Shown: positions 51,012 to 59,102 of the stretch, in pieces
Position numbering within the stretch: the stretch's first letter is position 1
Layout of the letters: every line of letters starts with the position of its first letter
Assembly (NCBI GenBank): GCA_905199445.1
Contig: CAJKGK010000007.1
Location: 39,685 to 103,684 of the forward strand
DNA length: 64,000 nucleotides
From: an uncultured Lachnospiraceae bacterium
GTDB lineage: Bacteria > Bacillota > Clostridia > Lachnospirales > Lachnospiraceae
Direction of reading: 5' to 3'
The notes under the pieces: model-generated
What the model saw: only the letters and a program-made list of their open reading frames with translations
Told to the model about the DNA's origin: nothing
Database searches by the model: none
Program-made: the position numbers and the translations under genes

Positions 51012-51050
51012 AAAGGTGATGCGGGATATATTCCGGGCATCACCTTTTTC
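51012..51050 (+). terminator. Terminator of the cupin-BKACE-2 operon
   Basis: AAAAAGGTGATGC pairs with GCATCACCTTTTT around a loop that has further GG/CC pairing. Strong stem with a T5 tail. Confidence 0.85.
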
Positions 51051-51148
51051 CTGTTTCTGGAATACAAGGGATTGTCAATTGCTTAACGTACACTTTTAAC
51101 ATTTTTTTATGAAATTTTATGAAAAAACTATCAATTATTTTCCCTGAA

Positions 51149-51177
51149 TTGTATTTACTTATGGAAGTTAATATTGT
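51149..51177 (+). promoter_or_regulatory. Promoter of the butyryl-CoA operon
   Basis: TTGTAT and TATTGT with a 17-base spacer, 46 bases before the crotonase start and after the previous terminator. Confidence 0.45.
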
Positions 51178-51222
51178 AAAATAGGTAATAGAGTAAAAAC
51201 AAAAAGAGAGGAAGTTAAAAAA

Positions 51223-51999
51223 ATGTCAAATGTTTTATACGAAGTCAAAGGCAATGTTGGAATTCTGACAATTAGCCGGGAAAAAGCATTAAACGCATTA
51301 AACTCTGAAGTGCTGGCTGACCTGGATGCAGCACTGGACGCTGTGGATTTAGACGTCATCCGCTGCTTGATCCTTACCGGAGCCGGACAGAAGTCTTTCG
51401 TTGCCGGAGCCGATATCGGTGAGATGAGCACATTGACAAAAGCTGAAGGTGAAGCTTTCGGTAAGAAAGGAAACGATGTTTTCAGAAAACTCGAAACTTT
51501 CCCTGTTCCTGTAATTGCAGCAGTTAACGGTTTTGCTCTTGGCGGTGGATGTGAGATTGCAATGAGCTGTGATATCCGCATCTGCTCAGATAATGCAGTA
51601 TTCGGACAGCCTGAGACAGGTCTCGGTATTACACCGGGCTTTGGCGGTACTCAGAGACTGGCCCGTCTTGTTTCTCCGGGAATGGCTAAACAGTTAATCT
51701 ACACAGCACGCAACATCAAAGCTGACGAAGCATACAGAATCGGTCTTGTGAATGCTGTATATACTCAGGAAGAGTTAATGCCTGCCGCAGAAAAGATGGC
51801 TAAAGGGATTGCTATGAATGCACCAATCGCTGTACGCAACTGCAAGAAGGCTATTAACGATGGTCTTCAGGTTGATATGGATCAGGCGATTGTCATTGAA
51901 GAAAAACTTTTTGGTGACTGCTTTGAAACTCATGATCAGGTTGAAGGCATGAGTGCATTCCTGGAAAAACGTAAAGAGAAGAACTTCATCAATAAATAA
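51223..51999 (+). CDS. crt: 3-hydroxybutyryl-CoA dehydratase (crotonase)
   Basis: 258 aa. Reversibly dehydrates (S)-3-hydroxybutyryl-CoA to crotonyl-CoA. Crotonase signatures are intact: oxyanion-hole A-G-A-D-I (about 66-70) and G-G-G-C-E (about 109-113), and the second Glu in G-Q-P-E-T-G-L-G-I (about 130-138). First gene of the butyrate-forming set crt-hbd-bcd-etfB-etfA. No thiolase gene precedes it. Confidence 0.94.
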   Translation: MSNVLYEVKGNVGILTISREKALNALNSEVLADLDAALDAVDLDVIRCLILTGAGQKSFVAGADIGEMSTLTKAEGEAFGKKGNDVFRKLETFPVPVIAAVNGFALGGGCEIAMSCDIRICSDNAVFGQPETGLGITPGFGGTQRLARLVSPGMAKQLIYTARNIKADEAYRIGLVNAVYTQEELMPAAEKMAKGIAMNAPIAVRNCKKAINDGLQVDMDQAIVIEEKLFGDCFETHDQVEGMSAFLEKRKEKNFINK

Positions 52000-52061
52000 T
52001 CATTTGTTACATCATATTCCTTAATTATATAGAGTGTAAACAGATCAGGAGGTAATCTATT

Positions 52062-52910
52062 ATGAAAAAAGTATTTATCGTTGGCGCCGGACAGATGGGT
52101 CTGGACATCGGACAGGTTATGGCAAAAGCTGGTATCGAAGTCGTATTCAGAGATATGACAGAGGAAATCCTTGCAAAGTCTATGGCTAAATTAAATAAAG
52201 GCCTTGACAAATTAGTTGCAAAAGGAAAAATGGACGAAGCTAAAAAAGCGGATATCCTGGCTAAAATCTCCACAACAACAGAGCTTGCTCCAGCTGCAGA
52301 TGCTGACCTTGTACTTGAAGCAATCGTTGAAAACGTTGAGATTAAGAAAAACCTTTTCAAAGAATTAGATGGTATCTGCAAACCTGAAACTATTTTTGCT
52401 ACAAATACTTCTTCAATCTCCATCACACAGATTGCAGCAGCAACAAACAGAGCTGACAAATTCATCGGTATGCATTTCTTCAACCCGGCTACAGTTATGA
52501 AACTGGTTGAAGTTATCCGTGGACTTCATACATCTGATGAAACATTTGACGCTGTATATAATCTTTCCAAAGAAATCGGCAAAGATCCTGTTGAAGTCAA
52601 AGAAGGTCCTGGATTTGTTGTTAACAGAATCCTGATCCCGATGATCAACGAAGCAATCATGGTATATGAAGAAGGTCTTGCTTCTGTAGAAGATATCGAT
52701 ACAGCGATGAAGGAAGGCTGCAATCATCCGATGGGACCGCTTGCTTTAGCTGACCTGATCGGCCTTGACACATGCTTACATATCATGGATGTATTCTATG
52801 CTGAAACATGTGATTCCAAATACAGAGCAGCACGGCTTCTCCGTCAGATGGTTCGCGGCGGTAAGCTTGGACGCAAGACAGGCGTAGGTTTCTACGATTA
52901 TACAAAATAA
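52062..52910 (+). CDS. hbd: 3-hydroxybutyryl-CoA dehydrogenase
   Basis: 282 aa. Reduces acetoacetyl-CoA to 3-hydroxybutyryl-CoA. NAD-binding G-A-G-Q-M-G-L-D-I (about 7-15), catalytic H-F-F-N-P (about 138-142), and P-G-F-V-V-N-R-I-L-I-P-M-I-N-E-A match Clostridial Hbd. AGGAGG 10 bases before ATG. Codon choice is strongly restricted, as expected for a highly expressed gene. Confidence 0.96.
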   Translation: MKKVFIVGAGQMGLDIGQVMAKAGIEVVFRDMTEEILAKSMAKLNKGLDKLVAKGKMDEAKKADILAKISTTTELAPAADADLVLEAIVENVEIKKNLFKELDGICKPETIFATNTSSISITQIAAATNRADKFIGMHFFNPATVMKLVEVIRGLHTSDETFDAVYNLSKEIGKDPVEVKEGPGFVVNRILIPMINEAIMVYEEGLASVEDIDTAMKEGCNHPMGPLALADLIGLDTCLHIMDVFYAETCDSKYRAARLLRQMVRGGKLGRKTGVGFYDYTK

Positions 52911-52969
52911 GTCAGTCCGTATGAACTGACCCGGACATCATACGTTTATGCGGCATGGTTGACAGATAC

Positions 52970-52996
52970 ACCACACTGTGACTGATCACAGTGTGG
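52970..52996 (+). other. Intercistronic hairpin between hbd and bcd
   Basis: A perfect 11-bp stem CCACACTGTGA / TCACAGTGTGG around CTGA, no T-run. Probably a stability or partial-termination element. Confidence 0.6.
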
Positions 52997-53068
52997 CGTA
53001 TTGCTGACTGAAGGTATGTCCGTGTCCGGAGCTTTCATATAAATATATAATTTATGGAGGAAGAATAA

Positions 53069-54220
53069 ATGGATTTCGCATTAGATAAGAAACATGAACT
53101 GGCCAGAACTCTCTTCAGAGATTTTGCCGAAAACGAAGTAAAACCTCTTGCACAGGAAGTTGACGAAACAGAAGTCTTCCCTAGAGGCACAGTTGAAAAG
53201 ATGGCTAAATACGGATTTCTTGGCATTCCTGTTCCAAAGGAATATGGCGGCCAGGGCTGTGATCCTTTAACATATGTCATGTGTGTTGAAGAACTTTCCA
53301 AAGTTTGCGGCACAACAGGTGTTATTGTTTCCGCACACACATCTTTATGTATTGACCCGATTATGACATACGGAACAGAAGAACAGAAACAGAAATATGT
53401 TCCAAAGTTAGCTTCCGGTGAATGGCTGGGCGGCTTTGGCTTAACAGAGCCGGGTGCAGGTACAGATGCTCAGGGTCAGCAGACAAAGGCTGTTTTAGAT
53501 GGTGATGAATGGGTATTAAACGGTTCCAAGTGCTTTATCACAAATGGTAAAGAAGCTAATGTTTATATCATTATCGCTGTCACAGGTATCATTGAAAAAC
53601 GTGGCAGAAAAGTTAAAGAAATTTCTTCTTTCATTGTTGAAAAAGATACACCGGGATTCACATTTGGAACAAAGGAAAAGAAGATGGGTATCCGCGGTTC
53701 TTCTACATATGAGCTGATCTTTACAGACTGCCGTATTCCTAAAGAAAATCTTCTTGGACAGAAAGGCAAGGGCTTTAACATTGCCATGCATACACTGGAC
53801 GGCGGACGTATCGGTATTGCTTCTCAGGCTCTTGGTCTTGCAGAAGGCGCTCTTGAAAGAACAATCGAATATGTAAAAGAAAGAAAACAGTTTGGACGTT
53901 CTATTGCACAGTTCCAGAATACACAGTTCCAGTTAGCTGATATGGCAACAAAGGTAGAAGCAGCAAGACTGCTTGTTTATAAAGCAGCAATGGCTAAAGC
54001 TACACAGAAATCCTATAGTGTGGAAGCAGCAATGGCTAAATTATACGCAGCAGAAGTTGCTATGGAAGTTACAACAAAGGCTGTTCAGTTACATGGCGGT
54101 TACGGCTACATCAGAGAATACGATGTAGAGCGTATGATGAGAGATGCAAAGATTACAGAAATTTACGAGGGAACATCTGAAGTTCAGCGTATGGTTATTT
54201 CTGGAAGCTTATTGAAATAG
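53069..54220 (+). CDS. bcd: Butyryl-CoA dehydrogenase (acyl-CoA dehydrogenase)
   Basis: 383 aa, family length. Reduces crotonyl-CoA to butyryl-CoA with electrons from EtfAB, the bifurcating step in Clostridia. FAD/acyl-CoA motifs are visible: F-G-L-T-E-P-G-A-G-T-D (about 128-138), W-V-L-N-G-S-K-C-F-I-T-N-G, and the catalytic Glu in I-Y-E-G-T-S-E-V-Q-R near the end. Nearly all Thr codons are ACA, a mark of high expression. etfB starts 13 bases after its stop. Confidence 0.95.
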   Translation: MDFALDKKHELARTLFRDFAENEVKPLAQEVDETEVFPRGTVEKMAKYGFLGIPVPKEYGGQGCDPLTYVMCVEELSKVCGTTGVIVSAHTSLCIDPIMTYGTEEQKQKYVPKLASGEWLGGFGLTEPGAGTDAQGQQTKAVLDGDEWVLNGSKCFITNGKEANVYIIIAVTGIIEKRGRKVKEISSFIVEKDTPGFTFGTKEKKMGIRGSSTYELIFTDCRIPKENLLGQKGKGFNIAMHTLDGGRIGIASQALGLAEGALERTIEYVKERKQFGRSIAQFQNTQFQLADMATKVEAARLLVYKAAMAKATQKSYSVEAAMAKLYAAEVAMEVTTKAVQLHGGYGYIREYDVERMMRDAKITEIYEGTSEVQRMVISGSLLK

Positions 54221-54232
54221 GAGGTACAAATC

Positions 54233-55015
54233 GTGAAAATCGTTGTTTGTGTAAAACAGGTACCAGATACAAAAGGTGGAGTTGTTTTCAATCCAGATGG
54301 TACACTTAACAGAGCTGCAATGCTTGCAATCATGAATCCGGATGACAAAGCAGGTCTTGAAGCTGCATTAAGATTAAAAGATCAGTATGGTGCTGAGGTT
54401 ACAGTTATAACAATGGGCCTTCCAAAGGCTGCAGATGTGCTGCGTGAAGCTCTTGCAATGGGCGCTGACAAAGCAATCCTTGTAACAGACAGAGTTCTTG
54501 GCGGTGCAGATACATGGGCTACATCCTCTACACTTGCAGGTGCTCTCAGAAATCTTGATTATGATTTAATCATCACAGGACGTCAGGCGATCGATGGTGA
54601 TACAGCTCAGGTTGGTCCTCAGATTTCCGAACACCTTGGCATTCCTGTAATTTCCTATGCTCAGGATATTAAAGTTGAAGGTGATTCTGTCATCGTTCAG
54701 CGTCAGTATGAAGACAGATACCATGTGTTAAAGGCTAAAATGCCTTGCCTGGTAACAGCCCTTTCCGAATTAAATGAGCCCCGTTATATGACACCGGGCG
54801 GAATTTTTGATGCATATGACGCAGAAATTATTACATGGGGCAGAGCTGATCTGAAGGATGTTGAAGATTCCAACCTGGGTCTTAAAGGTTCACCGACTCA
54901 GATTGCAAAAGCATCCGATAAAGTAAGAAAAGGTGCCGGTGAAAAGGTTGCCCTTGATCCGGATGAAGCAGTCGCTTACCTTATGGGTAAATTCGAAGAA
55001 AAACATATCATTTAA
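54233..55015 (+). CDS. etfB: Electron transfer flavoprotein beta subunit
   Basis: 260 aa, GTG start behind AGGAGG. Begins K-I-V-V-C-V-K-Q-V-P-D-T and contains the EtfB signature around V-A-L-x-E...Y-M-T-P-G-G-I. Binds the bifurcating FAD with EtfA and passes electrons from NADH to ferredoxin and to Bcd. Gene order bcd-etfB-etfA is the Clostridial one. Confidence 0.95.
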   Translation: MKIVVCVKQVPDTKGGVVFNPDGTLNRAAMLAIMNPDDKAGLEAALRLKDQYGAEVTVITMGLPKAADVLREALAMGADKAILVTDRVLGGADTWATSSTLAGALRNLDYDLIITGRQAIDGDTAQVGPQISEHLGIPVISYAQDIKVEGDSVIVQRQYEDRYHVLKAKMPCLVTALSELNEPRYMTPGGIFDAYDAEIITWGRADLKDVEDSNLGLKGSPTQIAKASDKVRKGAGEKVALDPDEAVAYLMGKFEEKHII

Positions 55016-55039
55016 TAAAAAGGAAAAGTGGTGAAAAAC

Positions 55040-56083
55040 ATGAATTTAGAAGAATATAAAGGCGTATTTGTCTACGCTCAGCAGGTAGACAACGTATTAA
55101 GCGGTATTTCATTTGAATTGCTCGGCAAGGCAAAAGATCTGGCAAAAGATCTGAACACAAATGTGACAGCAGTCCTGGTTGGTTCTGATGTTAAAGGTCT
55201 TTGCGATAAACTGGCAGAGTATGGTGCAGACAGAGTTATCGTTGTAGATGATCCTGAATTAAAAGCGTACAGAACAGAGCCTTATACACACGCTTTAGCT
55301 TCTGTAATCAATGAATATAAACCGGAAATCATGTTAGTAGGTGCAACAGCTATTGGCCGTGACCTGGGCCCCAGAGTTTCAGCCAGAGTTGCCACAGGTC
55401 TGACAGCTGACTGTACAGTCCTTGAAATCGGTGATTTCCCATTAAACCCAATGCCTGGCCGTGAACAGAAGCACAATCAGCTGTTAATGACACGTCCTGC
55501 TTTTGGCGGAAATACAATCGCTACAATCGCCTGCCCAAATCATCGTCCTCAGATGGCTACAGTTCGTCCTGGTGTTATGCAGAAAATTGACCCCATCGTT
55601 GGAGCGAAAGCCGAAGTTGTTGAATACAATCCAGGATTTACACCAAATGACAAATATGTTGAAATCCTTGACATTGTTAAAAATGTTCAGGAAACAGTTG
55701 ACATTATGGATGCAAAAGTGCTTGTATCTGGTGGCCGTGGTGTAGGTTGCCCTGAAAACTTCAAAATGCTTCAGGATCTTGCAGATGCTCTGGGCGGAGA
55801 AGTTTCCTGTTCTCGTGCCGTTGTTGATAATGGCTGGGAACCAAAGGATCTTCAGGTTGGTCAGACAGGTAAAACAGTTCGTCCTCAGATTTACTTTGCA
55901 ATCGGTATTTCCGGTGCCATCCAGCACGTTGCAGGTATGGAAGAAGCTGATTTGATCATCGCGATCAACAAAGACGAGACAGCTCCGATCTTTGATGTAG
56001 CTGACTACGGTATTGTTGGCGACTTAAATGTCATTGTTCCAAAGCTTACAGAAGCTATTAAAAAAGCGAAAGCTGATAAATAA
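55040..56083 (+). CDS. etfA: Electron transfer flavoprotein alpha subunit
   Basis: 347 aa if started at the ATG 55040, which gives the family-typical N-terminus M-N-L-E-E-Y-K-G-V-F-V-Y-A. GTG codons at 55028 and 55031 are alternatives and 55031 has a better-spaced AGGA site, so the exact start is unsettled by four residues. The C-terminal FAD domain shows V-S-G-G-R-G-V-G, S-R-A-V-V-D-N-G-W and G-I-S-G-A-I-Q-H, all conserved. Partner of EtfB and Bcd. Confidence 0.94.
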   Translation: MNLEEYKGVFVYAQQVDNVLSGISFELLGKAKDLAKDLNTNVTAVLVGSDVKGLCDKLAEYGADRVIVVDDPELKAYRTEPYTHALASVINEYKPEIMLVGATAIGRDLGPRVSARVATGLTADCTVLEIGDFPLNPMPGREQKHNQLLMTRPAFGGNTIATIACPNHRPQMATVRPGVMQKIDPIVGAKAEVVEYNPGFTPNDKYVEILDIVKNVQETVDIMDAKVLVSGGRGVGCPENFKMLQDLADALGGEVSCSRAVVDNGWEPKDLQVGQTGKTVRPQIYFAIGISGAIQHVAGMEEADLIIAINKDETAPIFDVADYGIVGDLNVIVPKLTEAIKKAKADK

Positions 56084-56101
56084 TTCGTATTTTTCCATAT
56101 A

Positions 56102-56148
56102 AGGCGCCCCTGCCCATTCTTTACAGGTTTGGACAGGGGCGTTTTTTG
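56102..56148 (+). terminator. Terminator of the butyryl-CoA operon
   Basis: GCGCCCCTGCCC pairs with GGACAGGGGCG (one mismatch) around about 15 bases, followed by TTTTTT. Confidence 0.88.
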
Positions 56149-56228
56149 CGTTTTGAGGGGGATTCGGAGAAACACGGTGTTTTGAATAAAAATCCATGAT
56201 TGTTTCACAAAATTTTTCGGATAATGGA

Positions 56229-56257
56229 TTGACTAAAAGGCGTGGCAGAGGTATGAT
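56229..56257 (+). promoter_or_regulatory. Promoter of the MarR-MATE pair
   Basis: TTGACT and TATGAT with a 17-base spacer, followed at once by the operator repeats. Confidence 0.7.
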
Positions 56258-56276
56258 GATAGCGAAAAGGTTCTTA

Positions 56277-56340
56277 ATAGAACTATTCTAAAATAGAACC
56301 ATTCTAAAATAGGACTATTCTAATTAGAACTATTTGAAAC
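56277..56340. repeat. Four tandem 16-base operator repeats
   Basis: Units starting at 56277, 56293, 56309 and 56325 follow ATAGAACTATTCTAAA with few changes. Each centre (TAGAA-CTA-TTCTA) is a palindrome, the form of a MarR-dimer site. They begin about 20 bases after the -10, so binding would block transcription. Confidence 0.75.
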
Positions 56341-56412
56341 CGGACAGTTTCCGGCTGTTTGGTTTGATCAATTTTTATGTGCAGTATCCGGTTTGGCGTG
56401 GGAGGTGAAGGA

Positions 56413-56856
56413 ATGACTAAAAATACAGAATTTTTGATGGCACTTCGGGGAATTTCCCATGCGCACAGCGGAATGCTGAAGACTGTAGGAGAGAAGTATG
56501 GCCTTTCAAAGACAGAGATGGAGGTGATCAGCTTTATCTATTATAATCCTCAAAGAAATACGGCCAGAGACATTGTGGAGTTGAAAATGATGCAAAAGGG
56601 AAATGTTTCTCAGGCTGTGGAAGCGCTGATTCAGAAAAAACTGATGTATCGGCGTACAGATGCGCAGGATCGCAGGATTGTTCGTCTGCATCTTACTGAA
56701 AAGTGCAGTGATATTGCTGCAGATATGGATCGGGCCAGAGATGCGTTTCAGGCCAAGATTTTTGATGGTTTTTCAGATGATGAGTACAGGATCTATGCCA
56801 ATATGTCCTCAAGAATTTTTGCAAATGTTGTTAACTTTGAGCGTGGTTTAAAATAA
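56413..56856 (+). CDS. MarR family transcriptional regulator
   Basis: 147 aa from the ATG after GGGAGGTGAAGGA; a GTG at 56377 is less likely. Winged helix with N-T-A-R-D-I-V-E-L-K-M-M-Q-K-G-N-V-S-Q-A-V-E-A-L and wing D-A-Q-D-R-R-I-V-R-L-H-L-T, typical of MarR. It is followed 37 bases on by a MATE efflux gene, which it most likely represses together with itself through the tandem repeats upstream. Confidence 0.92.
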   Translation: MTKNTEFLMALRGISHAHSGMLKTVGEKYGLSKTEMEVISFIYYNPQRNTARDIVELKMMQKGNVSQAVEALIQKKLMYRRTDAQDRRIVRLHLTEKCSDIAADMDRARDAFQAKIFDGFSDDEYRIYANMSSRIFANVVNFERGLK

Positions 56857-56893
56857 TAATCGAATTTAAAATATTTTACGAGGTGAATTTACA

Positions 56894-58258
56894 ATGGATC
56901 AGAAAAATAATTTTCTGGGAACAGAACCTGTTGGAAAGCTGATGTTTCGTCTGGCAATTCCCACCGTTGCTGCTCAGCTGATTAATATGCTTTATAATAT
57001 TGTAGACCGTATTTATATCGGTCATATTCCGGATGTGGGTGCGATGGCTCTGACCGGTGTGGGCGTTTGCATGCCACTGATTATGATTGTCACAGCCTTT
57101 GCCGCACTTGTAGGCAATGGCGGAGCGCCCAGGGCTTCTATCTTTATGGGCAAAGGAGAGCGGGAAACTGCAGAAAAAACACTGGGGAACTGTTTTATTT
57201 TCCAGATTATCATATCAGTTGTGCTGACAGTCATACTGCTTGCGGGCAACAGAACCTTCCTTCTGGCATTTGGAGCCAGTGAAAATACGATTGGCTATGC
57301 TACGGCTTATATGAATATTTATGCTATCGGAACTATTTTTGTGCAGCTGACCCTGGGAATGAATGCCTTTATTACGGCCCAGGGCTTTGCTAAAACCGGT
57401 ATGTTATCCGTTTTAATTGGTGCTGTGATTAATATTATTCTGGACCCGATTTTTATTTTTGTTCTGAATATGGGTGTCAGAGGTGCTGCTTTGGCTACAA
57501 TCCTTTCTCAGGCCGTTTCCTGTATATGGGTTTTGTGGTTCCTGTTTGGAAAAAAGACAACACTGAAAATCAAATTCAAATATACAAAACTGGAAAAGAA
57601 AATTATACTGCCGTCCCTGGCTCTTGGCCTTTCGGTTTTCATTATGCAGGCCAGTGAAAGTATTATTTCAATTTGCTTTAATTCCTCATTACTGAAATAT
57701 GGCGGTGATATTGCGGTAGGGGCCATGACCATTCTCACCAGTGTCATGCAGTTTGCCATGCTACCCCTTCAGGGACTGGGGCAGGGAGCCCAGCCGATTA
57801 TCAGCTATAATTATGGCTCCCAAAATGCTGTCCGTGTAAAGTCTGCATTTAAGCTGCTTTTAAAGGCCAGCATGAGTTATGCCCTCCTGTTGTGGGCAGG
57901 GATTATGCTCTTCCCGCGGCTATTTGCATCAATGTTTACAACAGATGCTCAGTTGCTGGATTTTACACAGACCGCCCTTAGAATTTATGTGGCTGCATTG
58001 TTTATATTTGGCATACAGATGGCCTGTCAGATGACATTTACATCTCTGGGAAATGCCAAGGCTTCCATCGCTGTGGCGGTGACAAGAAAGTTTATTCTCC
58101 TGATCCCGTTAATCTATCTGATGCCTCATCTGATGAAAAACAACCAGACAATGGCTATTTATATGGCAGAACCTATTGCAGATGTACTGGCAGTAATTTT
58201 TACGGTTGTGCTGTTTACATTCCAGTTTAAAAAGGCCCTTCGGGCGTTGAACGCCTGA
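56894..58258 (+). CDS. MATE family efflux transporter
   Basis: 454 aa with twelve hydrophobic segments in two six-helix halves. The start P-V-G-K-L-M-F-R-L-A-I-P-T-V-A-A-Q-L and N-M-L-Y-N-I-V-D-R-I-Y-I-G match MATE proteins of the DinF/NorM-like Clostridial branch. The second half has the conserved G-Q-G-A-Q-P-I-I-S-Y-N-Y-G. Exports cationic drugs or metabolites using Na+ or H+; the substrate is unknown. Confidence 0.93.
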   Translation: MDQKNNFLGTEPVGKLMFRLAIPTVAAQLINMLYNIVDRIYIGHIPDVGAMALTGVGVCMPLIMIVTAFAALVGNGGAPRASIFMGKGERETAEKTLGNCFIFQIIISVVLTVILLAGNRTFLLAFGASENTIGYATAYMNIYAIGTIFVQLTLGMNAFITAQGFAKTGMLSVLIGAVINIILDPIFIFVLNMGVRGAALATILSQAVSCIWVLWFLFGKKTTLKIKFKYTKLEKKIILPSLALGLSVFIMQASESIISICFNSSLLKYGGDIAVGAMTILTSVMQFAMLPLQGLGQGAQPIISYNYGSQNAVRVKSAFKLLLKASMSYALLLWAGIMLFPRLFASMFTTDAQLLDFTQTALRIYVAALFIFGIQMACQMTFTSLGNAKASIAVAVTRKFILLIPLIYLMPHLMKNNQTMAIYMAEPIADVLAVIFTVVLFTFQFKKALRALNA

Positions 58259-58286
58259 AACGGATCTTTTTAGATGTTAAGCGTAA

Positions 58287-59090
58287 TTATTTCGGCAGCG
58301 TTCCCATAATCTTTCTGGTCTCATCCGGTGTGGCCGGGGAAAGGCCCATCGCCTTCACTAAGGTGACTAGGCGTTCTACAAGCTGATAATTATGGTCGGC
58401 ATATTGATTTTCATCCATATAATTACTGTCTTCAAAGCCGATCCGAACCGTTTTTGCGCCCATGGCAATGGCTGCAGCCAGAAAATCCCAATTGTCTCTG
58501 CCATAGTGTGTCACACCCCAGCAGGCATCCTTGGGAACCATGGAGCGAAACGCGATCAGGCTGTCAATGGTTGGCTGCATGCCTCCTTTATGGCCGAAAA
58601 CAAGGTTATAAAAGATGGGACGGCGAAAGGGCAGGCGGTCGGCGGTCAGCTGGATATTGTTGATCATGCCGATGTCAAAGACTTCCACATCCGGAATAAT
58701 CCCCCGCTGATAAACGGCTTTGGCACAGTAAGCAATATCGTCAAATGTATTCAAATATACAGCGTCTCCCAAATTGGTTGTTCCTGCATTTAAAGATGCG
58801 GTTTCGGTTTTGGGATAATCCAGAGGCAGACAGCGCTGCCGGATATCCATTTCCGAAACACCGCCGGTAGACACCTGTACAACAAGGTCTGTGCGGGCCA
58901 GAATTTTATCAAAACATTCATACATATAGTCTGTGTCCGGAGTCAGCGAACCGTCTGGTCTGCGGCAGTGGAGATGACACATAGAGGCTCCGGCACGGGC
59001 ACATTTTTCCATATCTTTGGCCAGGGCATCGGCATCCACCGGGCTGCCGGCTGCCACCGGCGCAACTGAAATAACAATTTTACGTTTCAT
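58287..59090 (-). CDS. Beta-keto acid cleavage enzyme (BKACE/DUF849), copy 3
   Basis: 267 aa. Zn ligands H39-x-H41 in C-H-L-H-C-R and the Glu-Asp pair in T-V-R-I-G-F-E-D-S are kept. It lacks the N-P-A-V-P...T-P-E-E-I-A segment shared by copies 1 and 2 and is shorter at the N-terminus, so it belongs to a different BKACE subgroup and probably takes a different substrate. It is the last gene of a minus-strand operon with a racemase-like protein, GH127 and DUF1537 kinase, 12 bases from the kinase gene. Confidence 0.92.
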   Translation of the reverse strand: MKRKIVISVAPVAAGSPVDADALAKDMEKCARAGASMCHLHCRRPDGSLTPDTDYMYECFDKILARTDLVVQVSTGGVSEMDIRQRCLPLDYPKTETASLNAGTTNLGDAVYLNTFDDIAYCAKAVYQRGIIPDVEVFDIGMINNIQLTADRLPFRRPIFYNLVFGHKGGMQPTIDSLIAFRSMVPKDACWGVTHYGRDNWDFLAAAIAMGAKTVRIGFEDSNYMDENQYADHNYQLVERLVTLVKAMGLSPATPDETRKIMGTLPK

Positions 59091-59102
59091 TATAAACCTC
59101 CT

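Larger units (their letters stand above)
56084..56412 (+). other. Spacer between etfA and MarR gene
   Basis: 329 bases without a gene. It contains the etfA terminator, the MarR promoter and a four-unit tandem operator array. Confidence 0.75.

Noticed and set aside
56277..56340. CRISPR-like array
   Set aside because: The 16-base units are directly joined with no unique spacers; they are tandem operators.
58243..58275. Terminator between MATE and BKACE-3 genes
   Set aside because: Only 4-6 bp stems can form and the T-runs are poorly placed; not strong enough to report.
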